Shown: positions 31,090-40,380 of the stretch, in pieces
How positions within the stretch are numbered: position 1 is the first letter of the stretch
How the letters are laid out: each line of letters starts with the position of its first letter
DNA from: Leucothrix mucor DSM 2157
Lineage (GTDB): Bacteria; Pseudomonadota; Gammaproteobacteria; Thiotrichales; Thiotrichaceae
DNA length: 64,000 bases
Assembly (NCBI RefSeq): GCF_000419525.1
Contig: NZ_ATTE01000001.1
Location: forward strand, 1,922,001 to 1,986,000
Direction: 5' to 3'
Notes under the pieces: generated by a model
Databases searched by the model: none
Told to the model about the DNA's origin: nothing
What the model saw: the letters and a program-made list of their open reading frames with translations, nothing else
Translations under genes and position numbers: made by a program

Positions 31090-32466
31090 ATGAGCAGCCC
31101 TGACAATCTCAATAAAGAAGATCGCCTAAGCTCGCTGAGTGGTGCGATAGAAAACGGCAGTTTATTCACTTTACAGCGCATGCTAAATGCTCTGCATCCT
31201 GCTGAAATTGCACACCTTTTAGAATCCTCCCCGCTATCCCAGCGTAAAGTCGCTTGGGAGCTGATTAAGCGTGAAAATGAAGGCGCGGTTCTCGTTGAAC
31301 TGAATGACGAAGTGCGCTCGCAGCTTACTGAGTCTATGGACACCGAGGACTTGGTCGAGGCACTTAAAGACCTTGATGCCGATGACATGGCTGACTTCCT
31401 GCAAGGCTTGCCTGGAACTGTCATCAAGGAAACATTGGCGGGCATGGGTCGCCAAGAGCGGGAACGTGTAGAGGCAGTTCTTGGTTATGACGAGGACACT
31501 GCCGGCGGCATGATGGACACCGAAGTGGTCACCATTCGCTCAGATGTGACCGTCGAAGTAGTGCTCCGTTATTTGCGTATGAAGAAGGAATTGCCCTCTA
31601 ATACCGACCATCTAGCCGTCGTCGACAGCTATGACAACTATTTTGGCGTGGTTTCTTTATCCCGCTTAGTCACCAGTAAATCGGACAGCAGCATCTTGGA
31701 TATCATGAATCATGACTATCCGGTTATTCCTGCAGAAATGACTAGTCAAAAAGTTGCTACCCTGTTCGAACATCGCGACCTGATATCAGCCCCCGTTGTT
31801 AATGATAACGGCAAGCTATTGGGCCGGATTACCATCGATGACGTGGTCGATGTTATTCGTGATGAAGCTGAGCATTCGATTAAAAGCATGGCAGGCTTGA
31901 ATGAAGAAGACGATCTGTTTGCGCCGATTCTTCCTAGTGTTAAACGCCGCGCGCTGTGGCTTGGTACCAACTTAGTGACCGCTTTTATGGCGGCTGCCGT
32001 AATTTCACAATTTACGGACACCATTGAGTCAGCAGTGGCCTTAGCCGTATTGATGGGCGTGGTTCCTAGCATGGGAGGAATCGCTGGCAGTCAAACGCTT
32101 ACTATGGTGATTCGCGGCTTAGCGCTGGGTCAAATCGGTAAATCGAATACTCGCAGCCTGCTTAAAAAAGAACTCTTACTAGGCTTTATTAACGGCATTA
32201 TTTGGGCGCTGGTGGTCTTTGTGATCTCGGCCGTTGCGCTAAAAGATATTGAAATTGGAATTCTGATCGCAATTGCGATGTTATTGAATTTGCTCGCAGC
32301 TCCTTTATCGGGTGTTTTATTGCCGCTATTGCTGCAAAAACTGAAAATTGATCCTGCACTGGCTGGGAGCGTACTGCTCACTACCATCACCGATATTGTA
32401 GGATATGCTGGCGTGCTAGGTTTAGCTGCCCTATTACTACCTTACTTAAGGAGTGTTTTCTCGTAG
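31090..32466 (+). CDS. mgtE: Magnesium transporter MgtE
   Basis: Mg2+ channel gated by its own cytosolic Mg sensor. 458 residues: N-terminal superhelical domain (HPAEIAHLLESSPLSQRKVAWELI), two CBS domains (about 140-265) and five transmembrane helices from about 290, with the conserved pore region MGGIAGSQTLTMVIRGLALG. The CBS linker carries the Asp/Glu-rich Mg-binding face. The last gene of this plus-strand run; followed by the 9-bp tandem array and a hairpin. Confidence 0.95.
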   Translation: MSSPDNLNKEDRLSSLSGAIENGSLFTLQRMLNALHPAEIAHLLESSPLSQRKVAWELIKRENEGAVLVELNDEVRSQLTESMDTEDLVEALKDLDADDMADFLQGLPGTVIKETLAGMGRQERERVEAVLGYDEDTAGGMMDTEVVTIRSDVTVEVVLRYLRMKKELPSNTDHLAVVDSYDNYFGVVSLSRLVTSKSDSSILDIMNHDYPVIPAEMTSQKVATLFEHRDLISAPVVNDNGKLLGRITIDDVVDVIRDEAEHSIKSMAGLNEEDDLFAPILPSVKRRALWLGTNLVTAFMAAAVISQFTDTIESAVALAVLMGVVPSMGGIAGSQTLTMVIRGLALGQIGKSNTRSLLKKELLLGFINGIIWALVVFVISAVALKDIEIGILIAIAMLLNLLAAPLSGVLLPLLLQKLKIDPALAGSVLLTTITDIVGYAGVLGLAALLLPYLRSVFS

Positions 32467-32517
32467 AAAGAACGCCGTAGCTTTGAGAACCAGAACAACC
32501 TAAAAAACGATAGATCC

Positions 32518-32598
32518 ACAGCATTTACAGCATTTACAGCATTTACAGCATTTACAGCATTTACAGCATTTACAGCATTTACAGCATTTACAGCATTT
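32518..32598 (+). repeat. Perfect 9 x 9-bp tandem repeat (ACAGCATTT)
   Basis: Nine uninterrupted, identical copies of ACAGCATTT fill 81 bp in the gap between mgtE and djlA. No open reading frame crosses it in a gene context. Confidence 0.97.
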
Positions 32599-32614
32599 AG
32601 ATTATCAGTGAGAA

Positions 32615-32646
32615 AGGTGCTGTACCAGCAAATCGGTACAGCACCT
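32615..32646. terminator. Hairpin between convergent mgtE and djlA
   Basis: AGGTGCTGTACC (32615-32626) and GGTACAGCACCT (32635-32646) form a perfect 12-bp stem with an 8-nt loop. There is no T-run on either side, so its role as a terminator is likely from position but not proven by sequence. Confidence 0.55.
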
Positions 32647-32656
32647 CACCAAAAGC

Positions 32657-33493
32657 CTACTTAAGACCGCGGCTCTTCTTAATCAAATCATAAGCCGCCT
32701 GAATCTCTTTAGAGCGCTCAGTCGCCATCTTAATCATATCCTCCGGCAAGCCTTGCCCCATTAACTTATCAGGATGGAACTCGCTCATCAGCTTGCGGTA
32801 AGTCTTTTTAAGCACCGCATCGGTAACTGACTGCTCAACACCCATAGCCTGATAAGCAGATGCCAATGAATCAGCTGGATTCTGGCCACCATAAGAACCA
32901 CCACCCGCTTGTCCACCGGTATGATACTGACCACCATTGAACTGGCTCTGCGCTCGAATCATCATTAACAATTGTTCGAAAGACTGCGGTGAAAAGCCCA
33001 GCTTAGTTGCGATTTCCCGTAACAGCTCCTGCTCAACTGTCGCCAACTGGCCATCAGCCATGGCTACGCCCAACAGGTACATAATCATTAACTGCTTCAG
33101 ATTAGCCGCATCACCACTAACTTGTCTGAATTCGGCAATCGTGTCATCCAGCGAAAACTCAGAACGAGTTCCTTGCTTAAACCATTCAATCGCTTGCTTA
33201 CGATGCTCTGGCGTCATACCCATTTGCTGCATAAACTTTTCAGCATGCGCAATTTCAGCTTCAGAAACTCGTCCGTCAGACTTGGCTATTTTACCCATCA
33301 ACAAAAACAAGGTTGTGATAAAGGCATTCTGACGCTCAACGCGACGCTTAGGGTTGACTCCAAATAAACCAGCATTTGTGCGACCAAAACGATTAGCAAG
33401 CCATGCACCGGCAAAAAAGCCAATTAGCGCACCCCAAAAGCCGTAAATGCTGTAGCCAATTATGGCCGTTATATACTTGGCATAACGTATCAT
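32657..33493 (-). CDS. djlA: Membrane-anchored DnaJ-like co-chaperone DjlA
   Basis: 278 residues from the ATG at 33493, preceded by CAGGATTTACG; the frame runs 17 codons further upstream without support. N-terminal transmembrane segment (about 10-30, with glycine-zipper-like GFWGALIGFFAGAWLA), a TerB-like helical domain (FLLMGKIAKSDGRVSEAEIAHAEKFM), a Gly/Gln linker and a C-terminal J domain with HPDK. Regulates DnaK at the inner membrane. Downstream of folP, same strand. Confidence 0.94.
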   Translation of the reverse strand: MIRYAKYITAIIGYSIYGFWGALIGFFAGAWLANRFGRTNAGLFGVNPKRRVERQNAFITTLFLLMGKIAKSDGRVSEAEIAHAEKFMQQMGMTPEHRKQAIEWFKQGTRSEFSLDDTIAEFRQVSGDAANLKQLMIMYLLGVAMADGQLATVEQELLREIATKLGFSPQSFEQLLMMIRAQSQFNGGQYHTGGQAGGGSYGGQNPADSLASAYQAMGVEQSVTDAVLKKTYRKLMSEFHPDKLMGQGLPEDMIKMATERSKEIQAAYDLIKKSRGLK

Positions 33494-33522
33494 CGTAAAT
33501 CCTGAAAATATGGTTAGCGGCG

Positions 33523-34344
33523 CTATGCCGTGTGAATAGCCCAAGCGACATCGGCCGCCTGACGATTTGCGAGTACATCATGCACTCGCACAATACGGAC
33601 ACCTGCCTGAATGGCTAGCGCTGTTGAGGTTGCCGTTGCCACCTCCAATTGAGCACTGTCTGGCTGCTGGCAAATAGTCGATAAAAAACGTTTTCGGCTA
33701 GTACCCAGTAATACAGGGAAGCCATGAGCACAAAGCTCTGGCAAGTGTTTGAGCAACAGGAGGTTATGCTCCAGTAACTTACCAAAACCAATACCGGGAT
33801 CCAACACGATATTATGCTTAGCAACACCTGCCGCTTCGGCCAATTTGGCGCGCCCTAGCAGATAGCCAAACACCTCAGTGACCACATCATCATAATGCGG
33901 GTCTTGCTGCATGGTGACGGACTTACCACGGCGATGCATCAATACAATTGGTAAATCCATTGCCGCCGCAAGATTCATCATCTCGGGGGACTCTTCGGCA
34001 GCAGAAATATCATTTAACCAATTAACACCGGCCTCAACCGAGGCTTTAGCCACCTCAATATCCGTCGTATCAATACTCAGCGGAAAACTCTCCGACAGTT
34101 GCTGTCTTAAACACCTAATCACCGGAATCACACGCCGCAGCTGCTCATCCGTATCCACCGTTAATGAGCCTGGGCGAGTCGATTCGCCACCAATATCAAT
34201 AATGTCCGCACCCAAGCGTACCATTTCCAAAGCATGACTAACCGCACGCTCAGGATCATTATGCTGACCACCATCCGAAAAACTATCCGGCGTGACATTC
34301 AGAATACCCATAATTAGCGGCTTATCACCGATTGGCAGTGACAT
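33523..34344 (-). CDS. folP: Dihydropteroate synthase
   Basis: Folate pathway enzyme joining p-aminobenzoate to the pterin; target of sulfonamides. 273 residues: PLIMGILNVTPDSFSDGG, DIIDIGGESTRPG, INDISAAEES-like INWLNDISAAEE, PIVLMHRRGK, DPGIGFGKLLEHN, GTSRKRF and the C-terminal VRIVRVHDV. In E. coli folP sits between ftsH and glmM; here it follows pyrD by 6 bp. Confidence 0.96.
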   Translation of the reverse strand: MSLPIGDKPLIMGILNVTPDSFSDGGQHNDPERAVSHALEMVRLGADIIDIGGESTRPGSLTVDTDEQLRRVIPVIRCLRQQLSESFPLSIDTTDIEVAKASVEAGVNWLNDISAAEESPEMMNLAAAMDLPIVLMHRRGKSVTMQQDPHYDDVVTEVFGYLLGRAKLAEAAGVAKHNIVLDPGIGFGKLLEHNLLLLKHLPELCAHGFPVLLGTSRKRFLSTICQQPDSAQLEVATATSTALAIQAGVRIVRVHDVLANRQAADVAWAIHTA

Positions 34345-34350
34345 CAGTAT

Positions 34351-35403
34351 TTACTCCTGAGTGACAGAGCTAGATGCAGGCATTTTGCTCAATGCAGTCA
34401 CGCAATCAGTAATCAACGCTGGCCCTTGATAAATCAAACCGGTGTAAACCTGCACCAAAGCAGCACCCGCATTAATCTTATCGATAGCATCTTGTTCGCT
34501 GAAAATTCCACCCACACCAATAATTGGGATTCTATTGCCCAATATCGCAGCAAACTCAGCAATCACTTCAGTGGAGCGAGCCGTTACTGGCGCACCACTT
34601 AGGCCGCCTGCCTCTTCTCCATGCTTCATGCCCTGCACTGCATCACGAGACAAGGTGGTATTAGTTGCGATTAAACCATCAATCTCATTACTCAGTAGAC
34701 ACTCGGCAATGCCGGCAATCTCTTCTGAACTTAAATCCGGAGCAACTTTAACCGCTAGAGGACGATAAAAACCATGCTGCTTTTGCAATGCCAATTGCTC
34801 AGCCTTAAGCGCACCCAACAAGGCATTTAATTCTTCACCATACTGCAGCGAACGTAAGCCAGGGGTATTGGGTGATGAAATATTGATAGTGATGTAATCG
34901 GCATGCGGATACGCTTTTTGCAGGCAGACTATGTAATCATCCATCGCCAGATCCACCGGCGTCACGGCATTTTTACCAATATTGATACCCACGACACCTT
35001 GGTAGCCATTGGCGCGTGCACGCTGCACATTGTCAACCAGATGATCGACACCAGAGTTATTAAAGCCCATGCGATTGATGATGCCGTTAGCCTCTGGCAG
35101 GCGGAATAAACGCGGCTTTATATTTCCCGCTTGCGGCCTTGGGGTGACTGTCCCGATTTCAACAAATCCAAAACCCAGTGCCGCCAATGCTTCAAGGTAG
35201 TCACCATTTTTATCAAGCCCCGCAGCCAAACCGACACGATTTGGAAAACGAACTCCCATGACTTCGACCGGATCAGCAGGGGCTTGAGCTACAAAGCGAT
35301 TCAGCAGATTTAAGCGATTAGCTAGATTCAGGCCTTTAAGGGTGGCGTTATGCGAGGTTTCGGCCGGCAGTTTAAACAGTAGTTGGCGTGCGATTGGGTA
35401 CAC
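34351..35403 (-). CDS. pyrD: Dihydroorotate dehydrogenase, quinone type (class 2)
   Basis: Membrane-associated FMN enzyme that oxidises dihydroorotate with quinone in pyrimidine synthesis. 350 residues: N-terminal amphipathic helix ([17 protein letters not shown]), [60 protein letters not shown] (catalytic Ser), KVAPDL, ATNTT and [11 protein letters not shown]. Single 7-bp gap to folP. Confidence 0.96.
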   Translation of the reverse strand: MYPIARQLLFKLPAETSHNATLKGLNLANRLNLLNRFVAQAPADPVEVMGVRFPNRVGLAAGLDKNGDYLEALAALGFGFVEIGTVTPRPQAGNIKPRLFRLPEANGIINRMGFNNSGVDHLVDNVQRARANGYQGVVGINIGKNAVTPVDLAMDDYIVCLQKAYPHADYITINISSPNTPGLRSLQYGEELNALLGALKAEQLALQKQHGFYRPLAVKVAPDLSSEEIAGIAECLLSNEIDGLIATNTTLSRDAVQGMKHGEEAGGLSGAPVTARSTEVIAEFAAILGNRIPIIGVGGIFSEQDAIDKINAGAALVQVYTGLIYQGPALITDCVTALSKMPASSSVTQE

Positions 35404-35504
35404 AGGATTCTCTCGGTCAAAATGTGGGGCTGATTATCCCCAGAAAAAGGAAAGGCCGCAACTGCGACCTCCCTAATAACGTATCAATACAATCAATTGT
35501 TTAA

Positions 35505-36425
35505 TTAACGCTGACTCTCCAGCGCGGCAATCCGCTCTTCTAAAGGAGGATGCGTCATAAACAACTTTTTAAAGCCGTTGCCAATACCACCCGCAATCCC
35601 GAAGGCTGCCAACTCACCGGGTAAGTCTTGTGGCTGATGCCCACGCTGTAGCGCTTTAAGTGCATCAATCATTTTTTGACGACCCGCTAGCTCAGCACCA
35701 CCTTTGTCGGCCTGAAACTCGCGGTAACGTGAAAACCACATCACAACGATATTCGCCAGGAAACCTAATGCAATTTGCGCAATAGTCGAGACAATGAAGT
35801 AAGTCATGCCATAGGAGCCGCCCTGATGGCCACCATCGTTATTACGGTTGCCCGACAGCGCAGAGTTCACCACAGAGGCAATCACGCGTGAGAAGAAGAT
35901 AACGAAGGTATTCATGACACCTTGCAGTAAAGTCTGAGTAACCATGTCACCATTGGCGACGTGGGCTATCTCATGCCCCAATACCGCCTCAACTTCATCG
36001 GCATTCATGGTGTTTAACAAGCCTGTACTCACCGCGACCAGCGCAGCGTTTTTGCGAGCACCCGTAGCAAAAGCATTTGGCTCTGGCGTATCGAAGATAC
36101 CCACTTCTGGCATATCGATTCCGACTTTCTCAGCTTGTCTGGCGACCACATTTAACAACCAACGCTCTTGCTGGTTCGTTGGCTGCTCAATAACATGCAC
36201 GCCCATGCTGCGCTTGGCCGAGCTTTTGGACATCGCTAAGCTGATAAAAGAGCCAGCAAAGCCCATCACTAATGACATGACGGCAATATAACCAAACTCT
36301 GCGGGCAGACCCATCTGCCTCAATGACTCGGAAATGCCAAACAAGCCGTCCAACACATTCCATAAAATCCCCAACACCACTACGACTGCGAAGTTAGTGG
36401 CCATTAACAACAGTACACGCTTCAT
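35505..36425 (-). CDS. htpX: Membrane zinc protease HtpX
   Basis: Inner-membrane metalloprotease for misfolded membrane proteins. 306 residues, four hydrophobic segments (two N-terminal, two central), active site HEIAH at 151-155 in GHEIAHVANGDM, third ligand Glu in FQADKGGAEL, and the family stretch FDTPEPNAFATGARKNAALVAVSTGLL. AGAGGA precedes the ATG. A heat-shock-type promoter is visible just upstream. Confidence 0.96.
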   Translation of the reverse strand: MKRVLLLMATNFAVVVVLGILWNVLDGLFGISESLRQMGLPAEFGYIAVMSLVMGFAGSFISLAMSKSSAKRSMGVHVIEQPTNQQERWLLNVVARQAEKVGIDMPEVGIFDTPEPNAFATGARKNAALVAVSTGLLNTMNADEVEAVLGHEIAHVANGDMVTQTLLQGVMNTFVIFFSRVIASVVNSALSGNRNNDGGHQGGSYGMTYFIVSTIAQIALGFLANIVVMWFSRYREFQADKGGAELAGRQKMIDALKALQRGHQPQDLPGELAAFGIAGGIGNGFKKLFMTHPPLEERIAALESQR

Positions 36426-36462
36426 GCGTTGTCCTCTCGATGATTCAGATGATAATGGAAAA

Positions 36463-36491
36463 ACATGGCTCTTCCATCGCTTGCTTTCAAG
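36463..36491 (-). promoter_or_regulatory. Sigma-32-like promoter of htpX
   Basis: On the minus strand CTTGAAA (36491-36485) and AGCCATGT (36470-36463) are 14 bp apart. This fits the established heat-shock consensus CTTGAAA, 11-16 bp, CCCCATnT with only the two first bases of the second box changed. It lies about 40 bp before the htpX start. Confidence 0.5.
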
Positions 36492-36592
36492 GCGGCCACA
36501 TCAAAATGACCGCGCTTCATGCTTATTATTCAACCCCTTAGTCAATCTGCTATGGCTAAAGGTTCAGTTCATTACCGCTTCGCAATCTGCGA

Positions 36593-37165
36593 CTACGGCA
36601 GGATTTTGTGTACGTTTCTACCCAGCAATAGCCACGCGGTAATTGCGCCGCCAATGCCGCCAAATAAATGACCATCCCACGACACGCCTTGCTGCCACGG
36701 TGCAATGCCGCTAATCAGTACACCACCATAAGTAATGGCGATAAAAATACTGATAATGAGTGGTACCAAACGCTTTTCCAGCAAGCCGGAAACAATCAAA
36801 AACACAGCCAGCCCAAATACCAGCAAACTAGCACCAATATGCAAAGTATCGCCGCGCCCAAACAACCACAGCAGCGAACCACCAATGCCAATAATCAGGC
36901 AGACAATTAGCAAGCTATTGGCTCGGGAACCCGCCAGCAAAGCCAGCATCACAATCAGTGGGACGATATTTCCCATAATGTGCGCCAGATCGCCATGCAA
37001 AAAGGTCATGGTGATAATGCCGATCAACCCACCAAAGTCGCGAGGAATCAAACCCAGCTTCTCCAGCGGTAGAAAGCGATCCAACACGAAAATAGCCCAG
37101 ATAATTCCGACAAAAATCAAAATACTAACCAGCTCTTCTCTGACTTTGTGCGCGTAATTTTTCAT
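36593..37165 (-). CDS. Rhomboid-family intramembrane serine protease
   Basis: 190 residues, about six transmembrane helices. The rhomboid features are present: FLHGDLAHIMGN (Asn66 in the oxyanion region), the catalytic serine GAS (Ser113) and the histidine in SWDGHLFGGIGGA (His166). Smaller than GlpG and without the N-terminal cytosolic domain. Its substrate is not predictable. It lies between nagZ and htpX, another membrane protease, but is 167 bp away from htpX with a promoter in between. Confidence 0.88.
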   Translation of the reverse strand: MKNYAHKVREELVSILIFVGIIWAIFVLDRFLPLEKLGLIPRDFGGLIGIITMTFLHGDLAHIMGNIVPLIVMLALLAGSRANSLLIVCLIIGIGGSLLWLFGRGDTLHIGASLLVFGLAVFLIVSGLLEKRLVPLIISIFIAITYGGVLISGIAPWQQGVSWDGHLFGGIGGAITAWLLLGRNVHKILP

Positions 37166-37178
37166 AAATTAGCTATCC

Positions 37179-38207
37179 TCAGACAAATGCGCTGATTTCG
37201 GAATTAATTTCGGACCAACGTTGCGTATCCAGCAAAGCACTGCGATTCATATAAGCCTTACCTTGCATACGCTCAAGACGTTGCATACTAGCAACACAGG
37301 ACTCTACATTCAGATCAATCTTCGCCTGGTCCAATACCTGAATCACACCTTCGCGGTTATTACACAATAGAATCATGTCACAACCTGCGCCTAATGCCGC
37401 TTGTGCGCGTTCTGCATAATTACCGGCAAATGAGGCACCTTCCATATTCAGATCATCACTGAAAATAACGCCCTCAAAGCCCAGTTGTTTACGCAGAATA
37501 TCTTGCAACCAAACATTAGAAAAACCTGCTGGCTGGCTATCCACTGACGGATAGATCACATGAGCGGGCATCACTGCATCCAAACCTTTTGACATGAGGT
37601 CAGCAAACGGCATCATATCCATCGGGCCAATTGCTTCCAGCGCACGATCATCAACTGGAATTTCAAGGTGCGAATCTGCCACAACAGCGCCATGCCCAGG
37701 GAAATGCTTACCCGTAGCCGCCATACCTGCTTCATGCATACCCGCGATATAAGCTTCTGCCATTAGGCTTACAATTTTTGCATCAGCATGAAAAGAGCGG
37801 TCGCCAATAACCTGACTTACGCCATAATCCAAATCCAATACAGGCGCAAAGCTAAAATCGATATCAATGGCCCTTAACTCAGCCGCCATTAGCCATGCAT
37901 GATTATGTGCCGCTTTCAGGGCCTGCTCTTCACTCTCACTATTAGCATATAAGGTTCCCAGTGCAGGCAAGCGCGTAAAGCCTTCTCTAAAGCGTTGCAC
38001 CCGACCACCTTCATGATCCACACCAATGAGCAAAGGCTTATCCGTAGCTGCACGAATATCACGAACTAACTGCTCTAGCTGCCCGACATCCTCATAATTT
38101 CTGGAAAAGAATATAACCCCGCCGCAATACGGGTGTTTCAGCAGCTCACGTTCCTCTGCTTGAAGTTGTGTTCCTTTAAGATCCAGCATTAATGGAGCGA
38201 TCGGCAT
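37179..38207 (-). CDS. nagZ: Beta-N-acetylhexosaminidase NagZ
   Basis: Cytoplasmic peptidoglycan recycling glycosidase of family GH3, cutting GlcNAc from anhydro-muropeptides; a muropeptide source for AmpC regulation in relatives. 342 residues: LIGVDHEGGRVQRFREGFTRLPAL, DLDYG, GMAATGKHFPGHGAVVADSH, and the catalytic Asp in GVIFSDDLNMEGA. Normal length. It heads the small run with the rhomboid gene 14 bp downstream. Confidence 0.96.
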   Translation of the reverse strand: MPIAPLMLDLKGTQLQAEERELLKHPYCGGVIFFSRNYEDVGQLEQLVRDIRAATDKPLLIGVDHEGGRVQRFREGFTRLPALGTLYANSESEEQALKAAHNHAWLMAAELRAIDIDFSFAPVLDLDYGVSQVIGDRSFHADAKIVSLMAEAYIAGMHEAGMAATGKHFPGHGAVVADSHLEIPVDDRALEAIGPMDMMPFADLMSKGLDAVMPAHVIYPSVDSQPAGFSNVWLQDILRKQLGFEGVIFSDDLNMEGASFAGNYAERAQAALGAGCDMILLCNNREGVIQVLDQAKIDLNVESCVASMQRLERMQGKAYMNRSALLDTQRWSEINSEISAFV

Positions 38208-38432
38208 AAGTGTATTCTCATCGTGATTTTTTGATTTGGCACAGTATAAACGTCTATACCGCCGCTTGCAGGCTCAATTCGCGCTATTGTGCATTTCCAA
38301 AAGCTATCTATTCAGCTGTTATTCAGTTCCGCGCTAAAACCATTACTTTCGTCAGGCTCCGCATATAACTTTTTTATTGCCACGCGTAAAACATAAAGGC
38401 TTGGAAGGGATGAATTAAAAGGAGCTTTATTT

Positions 38433-38924
38433 ATGAACTCAACTGCTGAGTTTGATCAATACCGGGGGGCATTGCATCCAACAAACCGTTACAGCGATGT
38501 GCAGATTTTATCAGCTAACGGACGCATAGGACGCTTTGAGTATTTCTTTTACTCAATCATTATACCCTTTTTAGTATTTTGGATTATTGCGGCACTGGCC
38601 GGCATATCCAGTCGTTTTGGCGAGCTCGGGGGAGCAATCGCTTATGTTTTATTAGCCGCTGGCTTTTGCGCCGCACTAATTATTTATGTGCAGCTGACTA
38701 TTCAGCGTTGCCATGATTTTAATGCCAGTGGCTGGTTGGCTTTATTACTGATACTGCCATTCGCCAACATTATATTCTGGCTAATCCCCGGAAACCCTGT
38801 GGTCAATCGCTTTGGTGGACGACCGAGACCACCCAGCAAACTACTGAGGTTAGGCGCTGGTATCTTATTGCTGATCCTTGTGGCTGGCGCAACTTACTTC
38901 GGATTAGATTATTTAGGTCAGTAA
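38433..38924 (+). CDS. DUF805 family membrane protein
   Basis: 163 residues. The DUF805 signature is complete: NGRIGRFEYFFYS, two transmembrane helices, QRCHDFNASGWLALLLILP, a third helix, then the LIPGNPVVNRFGGRPRPPS segment, with a fourth helix at the very C-terminus (about 140-158). The C-terminal helix after the conserved domain is an addition to the typical four-block layout. AAAGGAGC precedes the ATG. Function of the family is unknown. Confidence 0.88.
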   Translation: MNSTAEFDQYRGALHPTNRYSDVQILSANGRIGRFEYFFYSIIIPFLVFWIIAALAGISSRFGELGGAIAYVLLAAGFCAALIIYVQLTIQRCHDFNASGWLALLLILPFANIIFWLIPGNPVVNRFGGRPRPPSKLLRLGAGILLLILVAGATYFGLDYLGQ

Positions 38925-38973
38925 TTACACCAATTGCAAGCGTAAAGATTCCGTAAGATTAATAGTCTCTGCC

Positions 38974-39007
38974 CACGGCTTTATATACAATGTTTGTATT
39001 AGCCGTG
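38974..39007 (+). promoter_or_regulatory. Nested inverted repeat upstream of the RND efflux operon
   Basis: CACGGCT (38974-38980) pairs with AGCCGTG (39001-39007) and, inside it, ATACAA (38985-38990) with TTGTAT (38994-38999). It lies 66 bp before the adaptor gene in a 148-bp gap. It looks like an operator, or a terminator-like hairpin for the DUF805 gene without a T-run. Confidence 0.45.
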
Positions 39008-39072
39008 TACAGGGGCCAGCTTGGGTCGGCTTCCGTCACGACATATAACGACTAAAATAAAGACGGTGATGC

Positions 39073-40380
39073 ATGAAACAGCTCATACTAATAATTGCAC
39101 TAATTGCCAGCTCGTTTGCACTGGCGAGCTACCTGATCAAAAGCACCCCAGAACCAAGGAAGCGCGTACGACAGCCTGTCGTACCAGTGGTCGACATCAT
39201 GACACCACAACTCCAGTCGTATACTCTGAAAATTCGCTCTTCCGGCTCAGTGGAGTCCAATCTCAGTACCAATATCGTTGCAGAAGTCTCTGGCAAAGTA
39301 ACCTCTATATCTCCCGTATTTGAAGAAGGTAGTTACTTTCGCAAAGGCGACCTGCTGTTGAGCATTGATAACACCAATTACCGCAATGCTATCGTCATCG
39401 CAACCGCTGAAGTCAGTCAGCGCATGCTTGAAGTTAAAACCGAACAAAATCTTGCCAATCTCGCTGAGCGTGACTTCAAATTATACGGAGCCAATCGCCG
39501 CCCTACTGATATCGCGGCCCGTAAGCCACATATTGCTTCAGCCATGGCAAACCTTGACGCCGCCAAAGTACGCCTTGAGCAAGCGCGTGATGATTTAAAC
39601 AAAACCAGAATTCTCGCCCCCTATGATGGGCGGCTATTGAGCCGTAGCGTGAATGTGGGCCAATACATCACCGCCGGAACTTTGGTTGGGCAAGTGTATT
39701 CCAGTGACTATGTAGAAGTTCGCCTACCACTGTCTCTATCCGAATATGAAGAATTGGATTTGCCGGAAATTTATAGCAATCAAAAAGTCAGAGCCGATCA
39801 ATGGCCTGAGGTTTCATTTTCTGCTAAATACGCCGAGAAGCAACACGAGTGGAAAGGTCGCATTGTACGAACCGCTGCCGCTATGGACGCCCGTACCCGA
39901 CAAATTGCCGTGATTGCCCGCATCGAAAACCCATTCTCTAAAAAGGTGGGCAGCGATGCGCCTCCGGTAAAAGTGGGGCAATTTCTACAAGCTCAAATTA
40001 TAGGTAGCACCTTAAAGAACGTTTATGTCATCCCTACTCGCTCGACCCGCCAAAACCGTGAAGTCATGCTGTATGACGAAGGCAAAATTCGCATTAAACC
40101 CATTGAGGTATTGGCACGAGAAAATGATCAATTAGTTATTTCCAGTGATTCGATTCCGGTGCAAGCCAAGTTGATTACTACACCAATGCCTTCTGCTAAA
40201 GATGGCATGGCTGTGCGCTTAGTTGGTGAGAAAACTGAAGATCGACCAACTAAAGGTGGTGGTGGCCGACCTGAAGGTGGTAAACGAGCAGGCGGCGCGA
40301 ATGGCGATAAACCGGCCAATGCCGCTGCGCGTCAGGGTTCTCAACGCCCTGCTTCGAAAACTTCTGCCGAGGCCAACTAA
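39073..40380 (+). CDS. RND efflux periplasmic adaptor (membrane fusion protein)
   Basis: 435 residues. N-terminal membrane anchor (about 3-20), then the HlyD-type lipoyl halves flanking a hairpin: LKIRSSGSVESNLSTNIVAEVSGKVTSISPVFEEGSYFRKGDLLLSIDN and APYDGRLLSRSVNVGQYITAGTLVGQVYSS, the beta-barrel and membrane-proximal domains. The last about 50 residues are a low-complexity Gly/Lys/Arg/Ala tail (GGGGRPEGGKRAGGANGD) beyond the usual end. It abuts the permease gene with no gap. No outer-membrane channel gene is adjacent, so a shared TolC is likely. Confidence 0.9.
   Translation: MKQLILIIALIASSFALASYLIKSTPEPRKRVRQPVVPVVDIMTPQLQSYTLKIRSSGSVESNLSTNIVAEVSGKVTSISPVFEEGSYFRKGDLLLSIDNTNYRNAIVIATAEVSQRMLEVKTEQNLANLAERDFKLYGANRRPTDIAARKPHIASAMANLDAAKVRLEQARDDLNKTRILAPYDGRLLSRSVNVGQYITAGTLVGQVYSSDYVEVRLPLSLSEYEELDLPEIYSNQKVRADQWPEVSFSAKYAEKQHEWKGRIVRTAAAMDARTRQIAVIARIENPFSKKVGSDAPPVKVGQFLQAQIIGSTLKNVYVIPTRSTRQNREVMLYDEGKIRIKPIEVLARENDQLVISSDSIPVQAKLITTPMPSAKDGMAVRLVGEKTEDRPTKGGGGRPEGGKRAGGANGDKPANAAARQGSQRPASKTSAEAN

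Noticed and set aside
32518-32598. Possible CRISPR-like array
   Set aside because: The units are 9 bp and contiguous with no spacers; it is a simple tandem repeat.
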